In this document: one piece after another, positions 7,353 to 16,482 of the stretch | Position numbering within the stretch: the first letter of the stretch is position 1 | How the letters are laid out: each line of letters opens with the position of its first letter | Origin: Deltaproteobacteria bacterium | GTDB lineage: Bacteria > Desulfobacterota > Desulfuromonadia > Desulfuromonadales > Geopsychrobacteraceae | NCBI GenBank assembly: GCA_013152145.1 | Contig: JAADGW010000230.1 | Coordinates: 1-36,496 of the forward strand | Reading direction: 5' to 3' | Length of the DNA stretch: 36,496 nucleotides | Notes under the pieces: generated by a model | The model's input: the letters and a program-made list of their open reading frames with translations, nothing else | What the model was told of the DNA's origin: nothing | The model's database searches: none | Made by a program: the position numbers and the translations under genes

Positions 7353-8849
7353 ATGAAAACCGACACCATAACAACTGACATTTCTACCCTCACACAGGGC
7401 GCAATGATCCACGGTAAATGGGTCGATGGATCTGCTGGCACATTTGAGGTTCGCTCGCCTCACACGGGCGAAGTTTTACATAAGGTTGGCAAATGCTCGC
7501 CTGCCGATGTCGAAAAAGCCGTCACGTCTGCCAAAGCTGCCCAACTTGGCTGGGCAAACATGCCCTTAATTGAACGGGTGAAAATTCTGCGTCGTATTCA
7601 TGCCCTGTTTCTGGAGAGGGCGGAACCGATCGCGCAGATGCTCACTGCCGAGATCGGGAAAACTATCACTGATTCGCGGGAAGAGGTTTTTGAATATTCC
7701 GCACCCTCATGGGGAAAAGCGGCTGAGGAAGTCCTACGCCATCGCGGCTTGTCCCTGCCGTCCACGCAAGAACAGACAACCAACAAGCGACTTGTCCTCA
7801 CGCACCGCCCGCTCGGGGTCGTTGCTGCGATCACACCCTATAATTTCCCTACTGATATCTCCTCGATTGCCCTGGCACATATCGTGGCGGCTGGAAATAC
7901 GGTGGTCTGGAAGCCTTCGGAATATGCTGCTGTAGCCTGCGCAATGATGGCAGATATTTTTGTCGATGCGGGCCTTCCTGAAGGTGTAATCAACGTCATC
8001 CAAGGGGTTGGCGATGTGGGAGCCGCGCTGGTAGAGCATGAAGACATTAAGGGGGTTTTCTTTACCGGCTCGACCAAGACCGGGCGGGAGATTGCCATCA
8101 AGTGCGCACTCAAGCCACACCTTTTGGAACTTGGCGGAGATGGTCCCTTTATCATCCTGCCGGATGCGGACATCGACGCGGCAGTTGACGGCGCGATAAA
8201 TGGCTGTTTCTACTACTCCGGCCAAGTCTGCACCTCGGCAGAGCGCCTGCTGGTCCATGAGGACATCTATGACGAATTTGTTGAAAAATTTAAATCACGC
8301 GCTCGAAAACTGAAAATCGGAGACCCTAAGAACGAAGAGACCGAGATGGGGCCACTTTGTAATGAGACAACCTTGCACCGCGTCCGGGAACACGTGAAAG
8401 ATGCCGTAGCCAAAGGTGCAGCCATTGAACAGATTGGTCCAGAGGAGGGTTTGTACTTCCCCGCAACCATCCTGACCGGTGTCACTACAGATATGCTGAT
8501 CGTGCAGGAAGAAACCTTCGGCCCGGTCGCCCCGATCATCAAAATCGGTTCGGCTGAGGAAGCCATCAAGATCGCCAACTCCACAGGTTTGGGCTTGATT
8601 GCTTCGCTTTGGACCCGGGATCTGGCCACAGCCTGGCGCGTAGCCGAGGCACTGCCCCACGGGTCGGTCAATATCAATGAAACAAGCAACTACTGGGATC
8701 AGTTGGCACCCTTTGGCGGTACCGGGAACAGCGGTGTAGGTCGAGAGCTCTCACAATGGTTTTTGGAGTCGTTCACGGAACGCAAATTGATCGTCTTCGA
8801 TTTGGGCGGCGAGATTCGTTATGATCGCCGTGCGGAGGGTGGCTGGTAA
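7353..8849 (+). CDS. NAD(P)-dependent aldehyde dehydrogenase, probably a semialdehyde dehydrogenase
   Basis: This is a 498-residue soluble aldehyde dehydrogenase of normal length. PYNFP (Asn164), WKPSE (Lys187), FTGSTKTG (cofactor loop), LLELGGDGP (Glu259) and SGQVCTSAER (catalytic Cys293) give a complete active site. The ATG at 7353 has AAAGGAG seven bases upstream; an earlier in-frame start at 7320 lacks a site. By context the substrate may be succinate or glutarate semialdehyde made by the neighbouring aminotransferases, but the sequence does not settle it. Codon use seems slightly more AT-rich and less uniform than in flanking genes, a possible sign of separate acquisition. It appears to be a single-gene unit, with a sigma-54 promoter and paired dyads upstream and a long hairpin downstream. 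Confidence 0.88.
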   Translation: MKTDTITTDISTLTQGAMIHGKWVDGSAGTFEVRSPHTGEVLHKVGKCSPADVEKAVTSAKAAQLGWANMPLIERVKILRRIHALFLERAEPIAQMLTAEIGKTITDSREEVFEYSAPSWGKAAEEVLRHRGLSLPSTQEQTTNKRLVLTHRPLGVVAAITPYNFPTDISSIALAHIVAAGNTVVWKPSEYAAVACAMMADIFVDAGLPEGVINVIQGVGDVGAALVEHEDIKGVFFTGSTKTGREIAIKCALKPHLLELGGDGPFIILPDADIDAAVDGAINGCFYYSGQVCTSAERLLVHEDIYDEFVEKFKSRARKLKIGDPKNEETEMGPLCNETTLHRVREHVKDAVAKGAAIEQIGPEEGLYFPATILTGVTTDMLIVQEETFGPVAPIIKIGSAEEAIKIANSTGLGLIASLWTRDLATAWRVAEALPHGSVNINETSNYWDQLAPFGGTGNSGVGRELSQWFLESFTERKLIVFDLGGEIRYDRRAEGGW

Positions 8850-8873
8850 AGGCGGTTGCTGCATTTAACAATT

Positions 8874-8922
8874 CCCAGAATCAGTGAGAGAGGCGATGAA
8901 CACCTCTCTCACTGATTCTGGG
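8874..8922. terminator. Bidirectional hairpin between convergent aldehyde dehydrogenase and GAPDH genes
   Basis: Perfect 20-bp arms (8874-8893 and 8903-8922) enclose a 9-base loop. It starts 24 bp after the dehydrogenase stop and ends 11 bp before the GAPDH stop on the other strand, the expected place for a shared terminator. Neither side has a strong T-tract. Confidence 0.75.
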
Positions 8923-8933
8923 ATGATAATAAA

Positions 8934-9998
8934 TTAACACCCCAGTCCACAGAGGAGTCCACTGGGGTAATCGTCCCGGTCGTCATTACTCTTCTGATTG
9001 CGATCAGCGATGAGCTTCACCAAGTCAACAAGCCGGTTGGAGTAGCCCCATTCATTGTCATACCAGGCAATCACTCGCACCAGATTATCGCCAACAACTG
9101 CGGTTGAGTCGGCATCGACAATTGCCGATGCCGGATTACCGATGAAGTCTTTTGAAACCAGCGGGATCTCACAATAGTCTAGAACTCCCTTGAGTGTTCC
9201 CTCTGCTGCCTGTTGAAGGGCCGCATTCACCTCAAAAGCAGTAACCTTCTGTTCGGTTTCGACAACCAGATCAATCAGCGAGACATTCGGCACCGGAACA
9301 CGCACCGCCATCCCGATCAGTTTATCTTTAAGCTCCGGGAGCACTAAAGTAACCGCCTTGGCAGCACCTGTTGTCGTTGGGATCATCGACTGACCGGCCG
9401 AGCGGCCACGACGTAAATCGGCTTGCGGAACATCATGGATCGCCTGACCGTTGGTGTAGGAATGCACGGTATTGAGCATCCCTTTGACAAAACCGAACTG
9501 TTCTAAAACAACCTTGGCCACCGGCGCCAGACAGTTGGTGGTACAGGAGGCATTGGAAATGATGTGATGTAGTTCAGGCTGGTATTGTCCTTCATTGATC
9601 CCCATGCAGACCGTTAAATCGGCATCCCGTGCCGGGGCGCTGATAATCACATTGGTCGCTCCTGCCTGCAGATGCTTTTCAGAGTGAATACGGTCGGTGT
9701 AGCGTCCACTCGATTCGATGACAATATCAACACCCAGTTCACGCCATGGCAGTCTCCTTGGATCTGGCTGTTTGAGAACCTTGACCTCTTTTCCCGCAAG
9801 GTAAAATCTATCGGAACCGAGCTCAATTTCGTGGTGGAAGCTACCGTGGACCGAATCGTATTTTAGAAAATGAACCAGCGTCGGCACATCAACCAGGTCG
9901 TTAATGGCAACGATTTCGATATCGGCACAATGGCAAGCGGACCGGAAAAAAGTGCGTCCGATGCGGCCGAAGCCATTAATTGCAAGCCTTACTGGCAT
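8934..9998 (-). CDS. gap: Glyceraldehyde-3-phosphate dehydrogenase, type I
   Basis: This 354-residue enzyme interconverts glyceraldehyde 3-phosphate and 1,3-bisphosphoglycerate with NAD. The N-terminal Rossmann motif is INGFGRIGR. Asp34 in AIND favours NAD. The catalytic Cys152 sits in SNASCTTNC, the catalytic His near 179 in VHSYT, and WYDNEWGYSNR is near the C terminus. Two oddities are seen: HSYTNGQ replaces the usual HSYTNDQ, and a C-terminal tail of about 20 residues follows the conserved core. It is the last gene of the operon running down from agmatinase and starts 29 bp after the small ribbon-helix-helix gene. Why a glycolytic enzyme sits with an AOR is unclear; a specialised second GAPDH copy is possible. 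Confidence 0.93.
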   Translation of the reverse strand: MPVRLAINGFGRIGRTFFRSACHCADIEIVAINDLVDVPTLVHFLKYDSVHGSFHHEIELGSDRFYLAGKEVKVLKQPDPRRLPWRELGVDIVIESSGRYTDRIHSEKHLQAGATNVIISAPARDADLTVCMGINEGQYQPELHHIISNASCTTNCLAPVAKVVLEQFGFVKGMLNTVHSYTNGQAIHDVPQADLRRGRSAGQSMIPTTTGAAKAVTLVLPELKDKLIGMAVRVPVPNVSLIDLVVETEQKVTAFEVNAALQQAAEGTLKGVLDYCEIPLVSKDFIGNPASAIVDADSTAVVGDNLVRVIAWYDNEWGYSNRLVDLVKLIADRNQKSNDDRDDYPSGLLCGLGC

Positions 9999-10027
9999 AG
10001 ATCGACACCTTGAATTCCTGCAGTTTC

Positions 10028-10204
10028 TTAAAGTTCGGCTGAAGGTTGATTTTCCAGCATGCGGTTATCCAGCAAATCAAGCTTCATCCGCATCAACTGA
10101 GAAATATTCACTCCAGATTTATTGGCCATTTCAAGCAGCACACTTTTTTCTTCGTTATTCACCCGAAAGGAGATAACAAATTCGTTTCTCTTTTTTACCG
10201 TCAT
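10028..10204 (-). CDS. Small ribbon-helix-helix-like protein
   Basis: The 58-residue product begins MTVKKRNEFVISFRVNNEE, a short polar start and a likely beta strand. Two helices separated by SGVNISQLMR follow, the arrangement of MetJ/Arc/CopG-type DNA-binding proteins. The ATG at 10204 has a strong GGAGGAG site; an in-frame start at 10228 would lack one. It lies 30 bp after AOR-1 and 29 bp before GAPDH in the same operon. It may be a local repressor or the antitoxin-like half of a lost pair; no toxin gene is adjacent. Family assignment rests on pattern only. Confidence 0.6.
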   Translation of the reverse strand: MTVKKRNEFVISFRVNNEEKSVLLEMANKSGVNISQLMRMKLDLLDNRMLENQPSAEL

Positions 10205-10234
10205 GATCTCCTCCATTTTCTCAAACACAGGGAT

Positions 10235-12073
10235 TCAGTCCAGAATCCCCTCCAGCTCCGGCTCAAAGATCTCCCAAACCCGCTTTTCCAACTGAGCGAT
10301 GAATTCTGAACTGGTGATATTCGGCAGATTGATGTGCGAATTTGGATCCTCGCTCACCTCGGCCGGCAGGCAAAATTCCGCCTTGGTGTAGCCCTGACGC
10401 AGTTCCAGGGCCAAACCACGCAGAAAGGCCCGGCGCACGGCTGCACGGATATCATCGGTACTAACCTCCAGGTTGAATTCGCTTTTCAGGCAGTCGACCA
10501 CCATCTGGGTACCGATGCCGTTGGCGATATCGAAGAACTTGCACAGCCCGATCATGTCGAAGCCGACCATATGCAGTTTGTTCTGCGTAATCCCCTTAAC
10601 CCAGGAGTCCAGATCCGACTTTCCCTCGCGGGTCAGAAGACCGTAGGTCGCCATCGACATGTGTCCGCCGGCGATCGCCCAGGCGTAGCCGGGATTGGTC
10701 TCCGGCTGGTAGGCCGGTAGCTCCAGCCCCTTGACGTGATAGGCATAGCCAGTTTCACCGGTGGCCTGCGATAGTCGCATCGAGCCCCGGCCGATCTCCG
10801 GCAGTTCACCCTCACCGGCCTTGATGACCAGCTCGCGAATCTTTTCGTAGTCACCAAAGGTAGCGCCGTTCAGGATCGGCTTTTCGGGATGTCGCTCGTT
10901 GTAGGCGAGGAGGTAAGAGATGGTCACCCCCAAAGAGATGGAATCCATGCCGTAGTTGTCTGCCAATTGAATCAACCGGGCTGCTTCTCCGGCAGCGTGG
11001 ATGCCGAGGTTGGTGCCGAGCAGGTTGAGCGGTTCATAGTCGAACTTGGCGAGAAACTCTCCCTTGCTGCCATCGGCACCCTTCTCGGAGATATTGTTGT
11101 GGCAGGTGATACCGCAGCGATAGCAGGCTTCCGACTTGATATCGTACTCTTTCTCGACATTTTCGCGGAACAGCTTTTCCGGGATGGCATTGCCCTGCGG
11201 GCGAAAATTGTTCACCGGTACGGCATGAAATGCCTGCAACACATCGTATGCAGCCCAGGTGCCACCACCGCCACCGCGACTGATCGGCTGCAGGCGGGCG
11301 GAACCGCCTCCCTTGATGACGTTGAGATTGACCTTCTTCACCGCCTCGCTGACTTTGCCGAGCTTGTCGCGACTCTGGGCCACCAATGCAAGGATATTTT
11401 TGTAACCCATCAGACTGCCCATGCCACCGCGACCGGCAAAGCGACATTTATCCTGTTTCGATTTGAGCTGATTCTCAGTCGACAACGCCACGGCGCCCAT
11501 ATAGTTCTGCTGCCAGTTTTCCCCGGCCGGGCCGATGGCGGCGAAGTGAGCATTCGGATACTCCTGCTGCAATGCCATGATTTTGGCGTGGGTCGAGAGG
11601 CCGAGCAGATGCTCCGCCGGTTTGAGCTCGACCTGCGGCCCCGCTACGGTCTCCTTGATCAGCACATAGACCGGTTGTTCCGAGCGGTTTTCGAAAATCA
11701 GTTCATCGAGCCCGGTCCACTTGAATTTGGCGCCGAACTTACCGCTGCCGGTTGACCACATCGCTGCCGGGCGCCCCGCCTTCGAGCCTTTGATCGGGCT
11801 GTAGCCGGAGAAGTAGGTACGCAGAGCGGTCATCGCAGTGCTGCCGGTGAGCAAACCGGTGTTGACGATCAGCGGGTTCTCATCGCAGTAGGCGTTGTCA
11901 ATCTGCCGCATCGCCAGATCCTGAAAGGAGCGGCCGAAACCACCCAGCACATCCTCGAGGTTGCGACAAGGAACATCGGTGTAGCGCAGTTCACCGGTTT
12001 TCAGATCAACTGTACAGCGATGGTAGAGGATTGCGGCAGGATTTGCGGCGGGGTCGGTGGTCAGACTTTTCAT
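10235..12073 (-). CDS. Aldehyde:ferredoxin oxidoreductase family protein, divergent (AOR-1)
   Basis: This 612-residue protein belongs to the tungsten (or molybdenum) bis-pterin AOR family, which oxidises aldehydes to acids with ferredoxin. Visible signatures are FAGRGGMGSLMG (pterin region, near 212), the [4Fe-4S] ligands Cys317, Cys320 and Cys324 in CYRCGITC with probable fourth ligand Cys511, FDYEPLN near 344, and KGLELPAYQP near 450. The N terminus departs from the usual AOR opening, and a glycine run sits near 266-271, so it is a divergent subgroup. The ATG has GAGGAG upstream. A MoaD-like carrier gene lies 69 bp upstream and NAD-glutamate dehydrogenase before that. The substrate is unknown; amino- or dicarboxylic semialdehydes are guesses from context. 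Confidence 0.85.
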   Translation of the reverse strand: MKSLTTDPAANPAAILYHRCTVDLKTGELRYTDVPCRNLEDVLGGFGRSFQDLAMRQIDNAYCDENPLIVNTGLLTGSTAMTALRTYFSGYSPIKGSKAGRPAAMWSTGSGKFGAKFKWTGLDELIFENRSEQPVYVLIKETVAGPQVELKPAEHLLGLSTHAKIMALQQEYPNAHFAAIGPAGENWQQNYMGAVALSTENQLKSKQDKCRFAGRGGMGSLMGYKNILALVAQSRDKLGKVSEAVKKVNLNVIKGGGSARLQPISRGGGGGTWAAYDVLQAFHAVPVNNFRPQGNAIPEKLFRENVEKEYDIKSEACYRCGITCHNNISEKGADGSKGEFLAKFDYEPLNLLGTNLGIHAAGEAARLIQLADNYGMDSISLGVTISYLLAYNERHPEKPILNGATFGDYEKIRELVIKAGEGELPEIGRGSMRLSQATGETGYAYHVKGLELPAYQPETNPGYAWAIAGGHMSMATYGLLTREGKSDLDSWVKGITQNKLHMVGFDMIGLCKFFDIANGIGTQMVVDCLKSEFNLEVSTDDIRAAVRRAFLRGLALELRQGYTKAEFCLPAEVSEDPNSHINLPNITSSEFIAQLEKRVWEIFEPELEGILD

Positions 12074-12142
12074 AAAATCTCCTCAAGCTATGAAATAACA
12101 GAATCAATTCAGGCAAAGATAGTCTGCCAGGAGACAGTCGGA

Positions 12143-12367
12143 CTATCCGCCACCCAGAATCGGTAAAAGAGTCAGCGTATCCCCCTCATTAAGCACGTCA
12201 TCCAAGCGGGCATGGAGCCCGTTTAACAGTACGGTTCCCAAGGCCCGTTTGGGAATTTGCAACTGGGAGAAAATTTCTTCAACTCTTGTACCATCGGGAT
12301 ATTCCGCAATATTTTCTTTGAAACGGTCGGTACGAAACGCTCCGATCAGCTTTACCTTAACCTGCAT
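12143..12367 (-). CDS. MoaD/ThiS-family sulfur-carrier protein
   Basis: This 74-residue beta-grasp protein ends in LPILGGG, so the C-terminal Gly-Gly needed for adenylation and thiocarboxylation is intact. Such proteins donate sulfur in pterin cofactor assembly, and copies next to AOR genes are thought to serve the tungsten cofactor. It starts 11 bp after the glutamate dehydrogenase stop, with AAGGAG upstream, and precedes AOR-1. A partner E1-like (MoeB/ThiF) enzyme is not adjacent; only a remnant of such a gene is seen, at 28840-29022. Confidence 0.85.
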   Translation of the reverse strand: MQVKVKLIGAFRTDRFKENIAEYPDGTRVEEIFSQLQIPKRALGTVLLNGLHARLDDVLNEGDTLTLLPILGGG

Positions 12368-12378
12368 TTCAGCACTCC

Positions 12379-15300
12379 TTATCTACTTTCCGGTTCATCT
12401 AAGGATTCCATCCGCCCCAAATGTCCCTCTATCATCTCCATATAGGTCGCTTCTTCGTTGCTTTTGTAAACCATGAAAGAGGCAATCTCACTGGCCAGGA
12501 TCGCATACTTGATCTTTGCCGGCAGTTGCTCGATACGGTTGCGGAAACGTCTGACCTTGCTGATCAGACGCGGCAGGTGCAACAGGATCGCTTTGTGATA
12601 GAGCGGCTTATCACAGAGTTGCGGATTATTCTGAAAGACTCGGAATAGCCGTGAATAGTGCACGTTGATTTTCTGACTGATCTCTGCAGAAGCCTCGGTG
12701 TACAGGAGCGGCGTAGTGCTGTTCTGCACTCGGCGGAAAATCAGCTCCGCCTCATCCTCCGCCCGACGGTTGAGAATGTCGATAACATCGGCGACATACT
12801 GCGCCTTGTTGGCGAGAAACTCCTTCTCCGTCAGCATCAGGTTGGCGATGATTTCATACGATGATGAAATAACCCCGCACTTGTTGGCCGAAGCATCACG
12901 CAGGATGACGACACCGCGTTGCTGCAATTCGATCCGCGCATCGGGCGTGATGAAGGAGTTGGCGCCCTCAACAATGATCTTTGCTCGTGGATTGCCCTCT
13001 TCATCGAAGAACCGCCCGCAGTTACTGGCGTCGAGGGTTTCCGGCCGGCCACCGGCCGGGATGAACAGGTCAGTGGTGACTTTGAAGATCAGCTGGTTGT
13101 ACTCACGATAGAATTCATCGTTGGTCACCCACTGTTCCTCGAGTCCATCGACGGTAGCTACCACTTTCTTGAACAGTTTACGCAACCCATCCTGACGCGT
13201 CTGGTTCCGGTAAAGGATAAAACTGCCCGGGTGCAGCGCCTGCGGCTCATAAGCCTCCATATCCTGCTTGAGAACAATCTGCTTCAGCGCTTTGTGGTCG
13301 GCCCCCTCCGGGTCGTAGAAAGCACCGGTGCCATCGACAATCAGACAGATTCTCACCTGCGGGCAGCGCTCCAGCATCAGCTGCATGGCGTTGCCGGCAA
13401 CATCGCCGTTGGGACCGCCGGTCAGCTTTACGGTGAAGGAGTCCTGGTGCATATTGATACCCAGTTTGCCCATGGCGACCTCGGCAAAACGGACCACCCC
13501 GGTTGAAGTGACAGCGTATTCCTTGTGATTGATACCGACCTTCTTGCTCGACATGATCCCGGTGCCAAGCAGATAGCCGCGCCGCTGCGCCTGCCGGGCG
13601 ATCAGTTCGATCATGACATCGTGCATATTTTCGTCGGGACCGAGCTCGATCGGCTCATCCTCACCGTAGTAATCGACCACGCGGGGATCTTTGGCGCGAC
13701 CATTCTCAGTGACGAAAATATCGAGGAAGGCGTTGATAAAGCCGTACTGCAGCTTGTAAAGCCGCGGGATCAGCATCTCCTTGTCGAGATTGCCACCGGC
13801 ATCCAGCACCGCAACCATCTTCGAACCGCCCTCATAGATATCCTTGTTTTTCAGATGCTGGGTATGGGCCAGGACATAATTTTCCTTGAACACCGTATTG
13901 GCGGCGGTGACGTACTCATCCCGACCCTGCGTGATCAAGGTCCGCCAGCCCCCGCGGGCGATGTCGGAAAAACCGATATGATAGCCGGTACCGTAGCGAC
14001 CGTAGAAATAGGTCACCCGAAATGGCCGCTCCGGCGGCAGGTCTGAAATAAGATCGCCACCGAGCTGCTCCAGATAGACCGGATCGAGCCGGAACGCCAG
14101 GGCATGTTTTTCGGGAACAAAGAAATTGGTTTTCAGCGTGTTACGGATAAAGGTCAGTGCGCAGTTAAAAATCCGCCGCCGGAATTTATCGAGAAAATGC
14201 CGTCCGGTATTGTACTGTTCAATCAATTGCACGGTTTCAGTCAGGACCTTGGCGTACTCTTCGTTACGCTGCGCCTGCTGCGGATCGAAACGGATCCGGA
14301 ACAGTTTTACCAGTTGCAAAGCAATATCGGGATGATTGTGAAAAGCCCGCATCACCCCTTCAAGATCGTAGGTATCGGGGTGGGTGTGCGCCATGTTGGT
14401 GTGGCAGAAGCCGACCATGGCGCACACCAAAGAGGCATCCATGCCGCTGGCCAGGCCGGTCGGCACCAGTTCACGGTAGGTTTGCGAAGAGGAACGCAGA
14501 ATCTGGGTATTGTACAGTTCCTCCTGTAATTGGCAGTAGAGCTCCGAGTCCTTTTCGATGCGGCCACCATCGGCGGCGGTCACATAAAAGGTCGAAAGAA
14601 AATAGGGATGGGTGCCGTTACTGATCGTCAAACCGTAAGCACGCTCAACCGAAACCTTGAGCCGCCGGAAGATTTCCAGTACCTGGGTCAGGAAATCATT
14701 TTCCGGGGGATTGCTGACGCCGAAAAAGAGCCGAGCTTCATTGGCAAGCCCTTCATCGGCATCGGGAATTTCCAGGTCGAGATAAATTCCGTCATGCATC
14801 ATCGTCTGCTGATAGAGCCAGAGGATCTTGGCGACCCGGCGCGGCGGTGAGTCGAGCACATAGTGCTGATTGTTCAGCCAGAGAATCGCCAGTAGCTTCT
14901 CCCGCTGGCCGTGATCAAAGCCCGGATAATATGTTTTCAGGGCCGCAGTGACCCGCTGCTTGATTTGCCGTGGGATACTTGGAACTTCTGCCTCGGCAAT
15001 TGCCCGATGTTTTTTACGGTCAAATACGTATTTCTGAATTTCCAGAAATTGTTCGGTGCCCGGCAGTTTAGTTTTTGAATCAGTGAACTCCGCAAAAGAA
15101 ATCTGTCTTTCCTGTGCAATTTTCAGCGTTTCATAAATCGAACCGGGCCTATTTAACCCAGCGAGGATCAGTGTCTTTTCACGGTCGGCAAGAATTATCC
15201 GGCGGTTATTTTTCGTCCCGGACAACCCGTATGCTAAAGCCGCTAACGCATCCGGTTCATTTTGCATAGAAACAAAAAAATAGGGATGCATATTCTCTTT

Positions 15301-15414
15301 GAGCCAGGTCAGATTGGCGTTCATCTGTTCATATTTCCCCCTGATCGCCTGTAGAAAATCGGGCTCCTGCAGCTGATACTTCTGGTCGTTGGTAACGCTG
15401 CTTGCGATACTCAT
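12379..15414 (-). CDS. gdh: NAD-specific glutamate dehydrogenase, large type
   Basis: This 1011-residue enzyme oxidatively deaminates glutamate to 2-oxoglutarate and ammonia with NAD. The length matches the about 115-kDa class rather than the 50-kDa hexamers. The catalytic half holds GGWRTLITQGRDEYV, IYEGGSKMVAVLD and GPDENMHDVM, the dinucleotide-binding KLTGGPNGDVAGNAM, and VEGANSFITPDAR followed by a conserved NKCGVISSSYE. The long N-terminal part is less conserved and probably regulatory. AGGAG precedes the ATG. In context it would regenerate 2-oxoglutarate consumed by the three aminotransferases and yield NADH and ammonia. It follows agmatinase and precedes the MoaD-AOR-1 pair, forming one transcription unit. 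Confidence 0.93.
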   Translation of the reverse strand: MSIASSVTNDQKYQLQEPDFLQAIRGKYEQMNANLTWLKENMHPYFFVSMQNEPDALAALAYGLSGTKNNRRIILADREKTLILAGLNRPGSIYETLKIAQERQISFAEFTDSKTKLPGTEQFLEIQKYVFDRKKHRAIAEAEVPSIPRQIKQRVTAALKTYYPGFDHGQREKLLAILWLNNQHYVLDSPPRRVAKILWLYQQTMMHDGIYLDLEIPDADEGLANEARLFFGVSNPPENDFLTQVLEIFRRLKVSVERAYGLTISNGTHPYFLSTFYVTAADGGRIEKDSELYCQLQEELYNTQILRSSSQTYRELVPTGLASGMDASLVCAMVGFCHTNMAHTHPDTYDLEGVMRAFHNHPDIALQLVKLFRIRFDPQQAQRNEEYAKVLTETVQLIEQYNTGRHFLDKFRRRIFNCALTFIRNTLKTNFFVPEKHALAFRLDPVYLEQLGGDLISDLPPERPFRVTYFYGRYGTGYHIGFSDIARGGWRTLITQGRDEYVTAANTVFKENYVLAHTQHLKNKDIYEGGSKMVAVLDAGGNLDKEMLIPRLYKLQYGFINAFLDIFVTENGRAKDPRVVDYYGEDEPIELGPDENMHDVMIELIARQAQRRGYLLGTGIMSSKKVGINHKEYAVTSTGVVRFAEVAMGKLGINMHQDSFTVKLTGGPNGDVAGNAMQLMLERCPQVRICLIVDGTGAFYDPEGADHKALKQIVLKQDMEAYEPQALHPGSFILYRNQTRQDGLRKLFKKVVATVDGLEEQWVTNDEFYREYNQLIFKVTTDLFIPAGGRPETLDASNCGRFFDEEGNPRAKIIVEGANSFITPDARIELQQRGVVILRDASANKCGVISSSYEIIANLMLTEKEFLANKAQYVADVIDILNRRAEDEAELIFRRVQNSTTPLLYTEASAEISQKINVHYSRLFRVFQNNPQLCDKPLYHKAILLHLPRLISKVRRFRNRIEQLPAKIKYAILASEIASFMVYKSNEEATYMEMIEGHLGRMESLDEPESR

Positions 15415-15459
15415 TGCTCTGCTCCTCTTTCGACGTGACTCCTGGCAGGTGCTTGAACA

Positions 15460-15487
15460 CTGCCTACCTCAAAAGGGAGGTAGGCAG
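15460..15487. other. Stem-loop between agmatinase and glutamate dehydrogenase
   Basis: Perfect 11-bp arms CTGCCTACCTC and GAGGTAGGCAG surround a 6-base loop. On the minus strand it lies in the 123-bp gap after agmatinase and has no following T-tract, so it is more likely an mRNA processing or stability element than a strong terminator. Confidence 0.5.
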
Positions 15488-15537
15488 ACCAAACCGTTTC
15501 TTTTTCTATACTCATGAAAAACTCTTGAAGGGATTAA

Positions 15538-16482
15538 TTAATCGAGGGCACAACTCAACAGCTCAATCACACAACGGCTTGCCAGGTGAGAAGTGATATC
15601 TCCGGGTCCGTCAACCTGCGGATTGACTTCCATAATATCAAACCCAAGGATATTTCCACGACGGGCAATCAGGTAGATCAAGTCGGAAAATTCCGGAAAT
15701 AACAGGCCGCCCGGTTCTGGAGTCCCCGTGCCTGGAGCTGCCGTTGGATCGAACACATCAATGTCAACACTGATATAGTAATCACCTTCGGCAAACAGTT
15801 CGGCCAACGACTCCAGCCTGGTCTGTTTCAGTTCCCGGGCGGTGACTATTTTAGCGCCTTGCTGCTGAATCCATTCCACATCGTTCCCTGAATTGGCCAG
15901 TCCCCGGATACCCAGCAAGGTGATCGATTCGGCCAGACCATCCTCCAGGATGCGGGCAACGGGACTGCCGTGGGTATATTCGCTTTTAAAAATCCGGTCG
16001 CAGTCGACATGAGTATCGAAATGAACATAATGGATCTTCCGGCCGGAAAACGCCTTGACGACCGGGTAGGTAATCGAATGATCGCCGCCAAGCACCGCAG
16101 GCACGGCCCCCTTGTTCAAGATGGCACTGACTGCACCGGTGATTGCATCAAAGTTTCTCTCCCGGCAGAGGGGCTCGATATCCACATCTCCGGCATCAAC
16201 AATATTTTTTCCCCGCAAGATCCACTTGCGCCGGTCCGCATCGTAAAAACGCTCCTCAACCCCCTCATAGGCATAAAGCATAGAGGCCTGGCGGATCGAT
16301 CGCGGCCCGAACCGGGTCCCGGGCTTATTGGAGCAGCCCTCATCATAGGGGACTCCCAGGATGGCCGCATCGGCACGACTCTGAATATCCCAGAAAGGGT
16401 AGCCGGCAAAGGTGGCAATCCCGACGTAAGGAGAGGTCCCGCTCGGCTGGGCAAAGGGGTTGTTCTGGACAAATTTTTCCAT
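15538..16482 (-). CDS. speB: Agmatinase-type ureohydrolase
   Basis: This 314-residue arginase-family enzyme hydrolyses a guanidino compound to an amine plus urea. All binuclear manganese ligands are visible: His135 in GGDHS, Asp156/His158/Asp160 in HFDTHVD, and Asp240/Asp242 in SVDIDVFDP, followed by PGTGTPEPGG. With polyamine genes all around, agmatine to putrescine is the most likely reaction. Guanidinobutyrase (making GABA) is a real alternative, since these enzymes are hard to tell apart. The ATG has GGAGG about eight bases upstream. It is first in an apparent operon with glutamate dehydrogenase, MoaD, AOR-1, the ribbon-helix-helix protein and GAPDH, with a sigma-54 promoter about 240 bp upstream. 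Confidence 0.87.
   Translation of the reverse strand: MEKFVQNNPFAQPSGTSPYVGIATFAGYPFWDIQSRADAAILGVPYDEGCSNKPGTRFGPRSIRQASMLYAYEGVEERFYDADRRKWILRGKNIVDAGDVDIEPLCRERNFDAITGAVSAILNKGAVPAVLGGDHSITYPVVKAFSGRKIHYVHFDTHVDCDRIFKSEYTHGSPVARILEDGLAESITLLGIRGLANSGNDVEWIQQQGAKIVTARELKQTRLESLAELFAEGDYYISVDIDVFDPTAAPGTGTPEPGGLLFPEFSDLIYLIARRGNILGFDIMEVNPQVDGPGDITSHLASRCVIELLSCALD

Noticed and set aside
10889-11755. 288-codon open frame on the plus strand
   Set aside because: It lies antisense within AOR-1, which has intact cofactor and cluster motifs.
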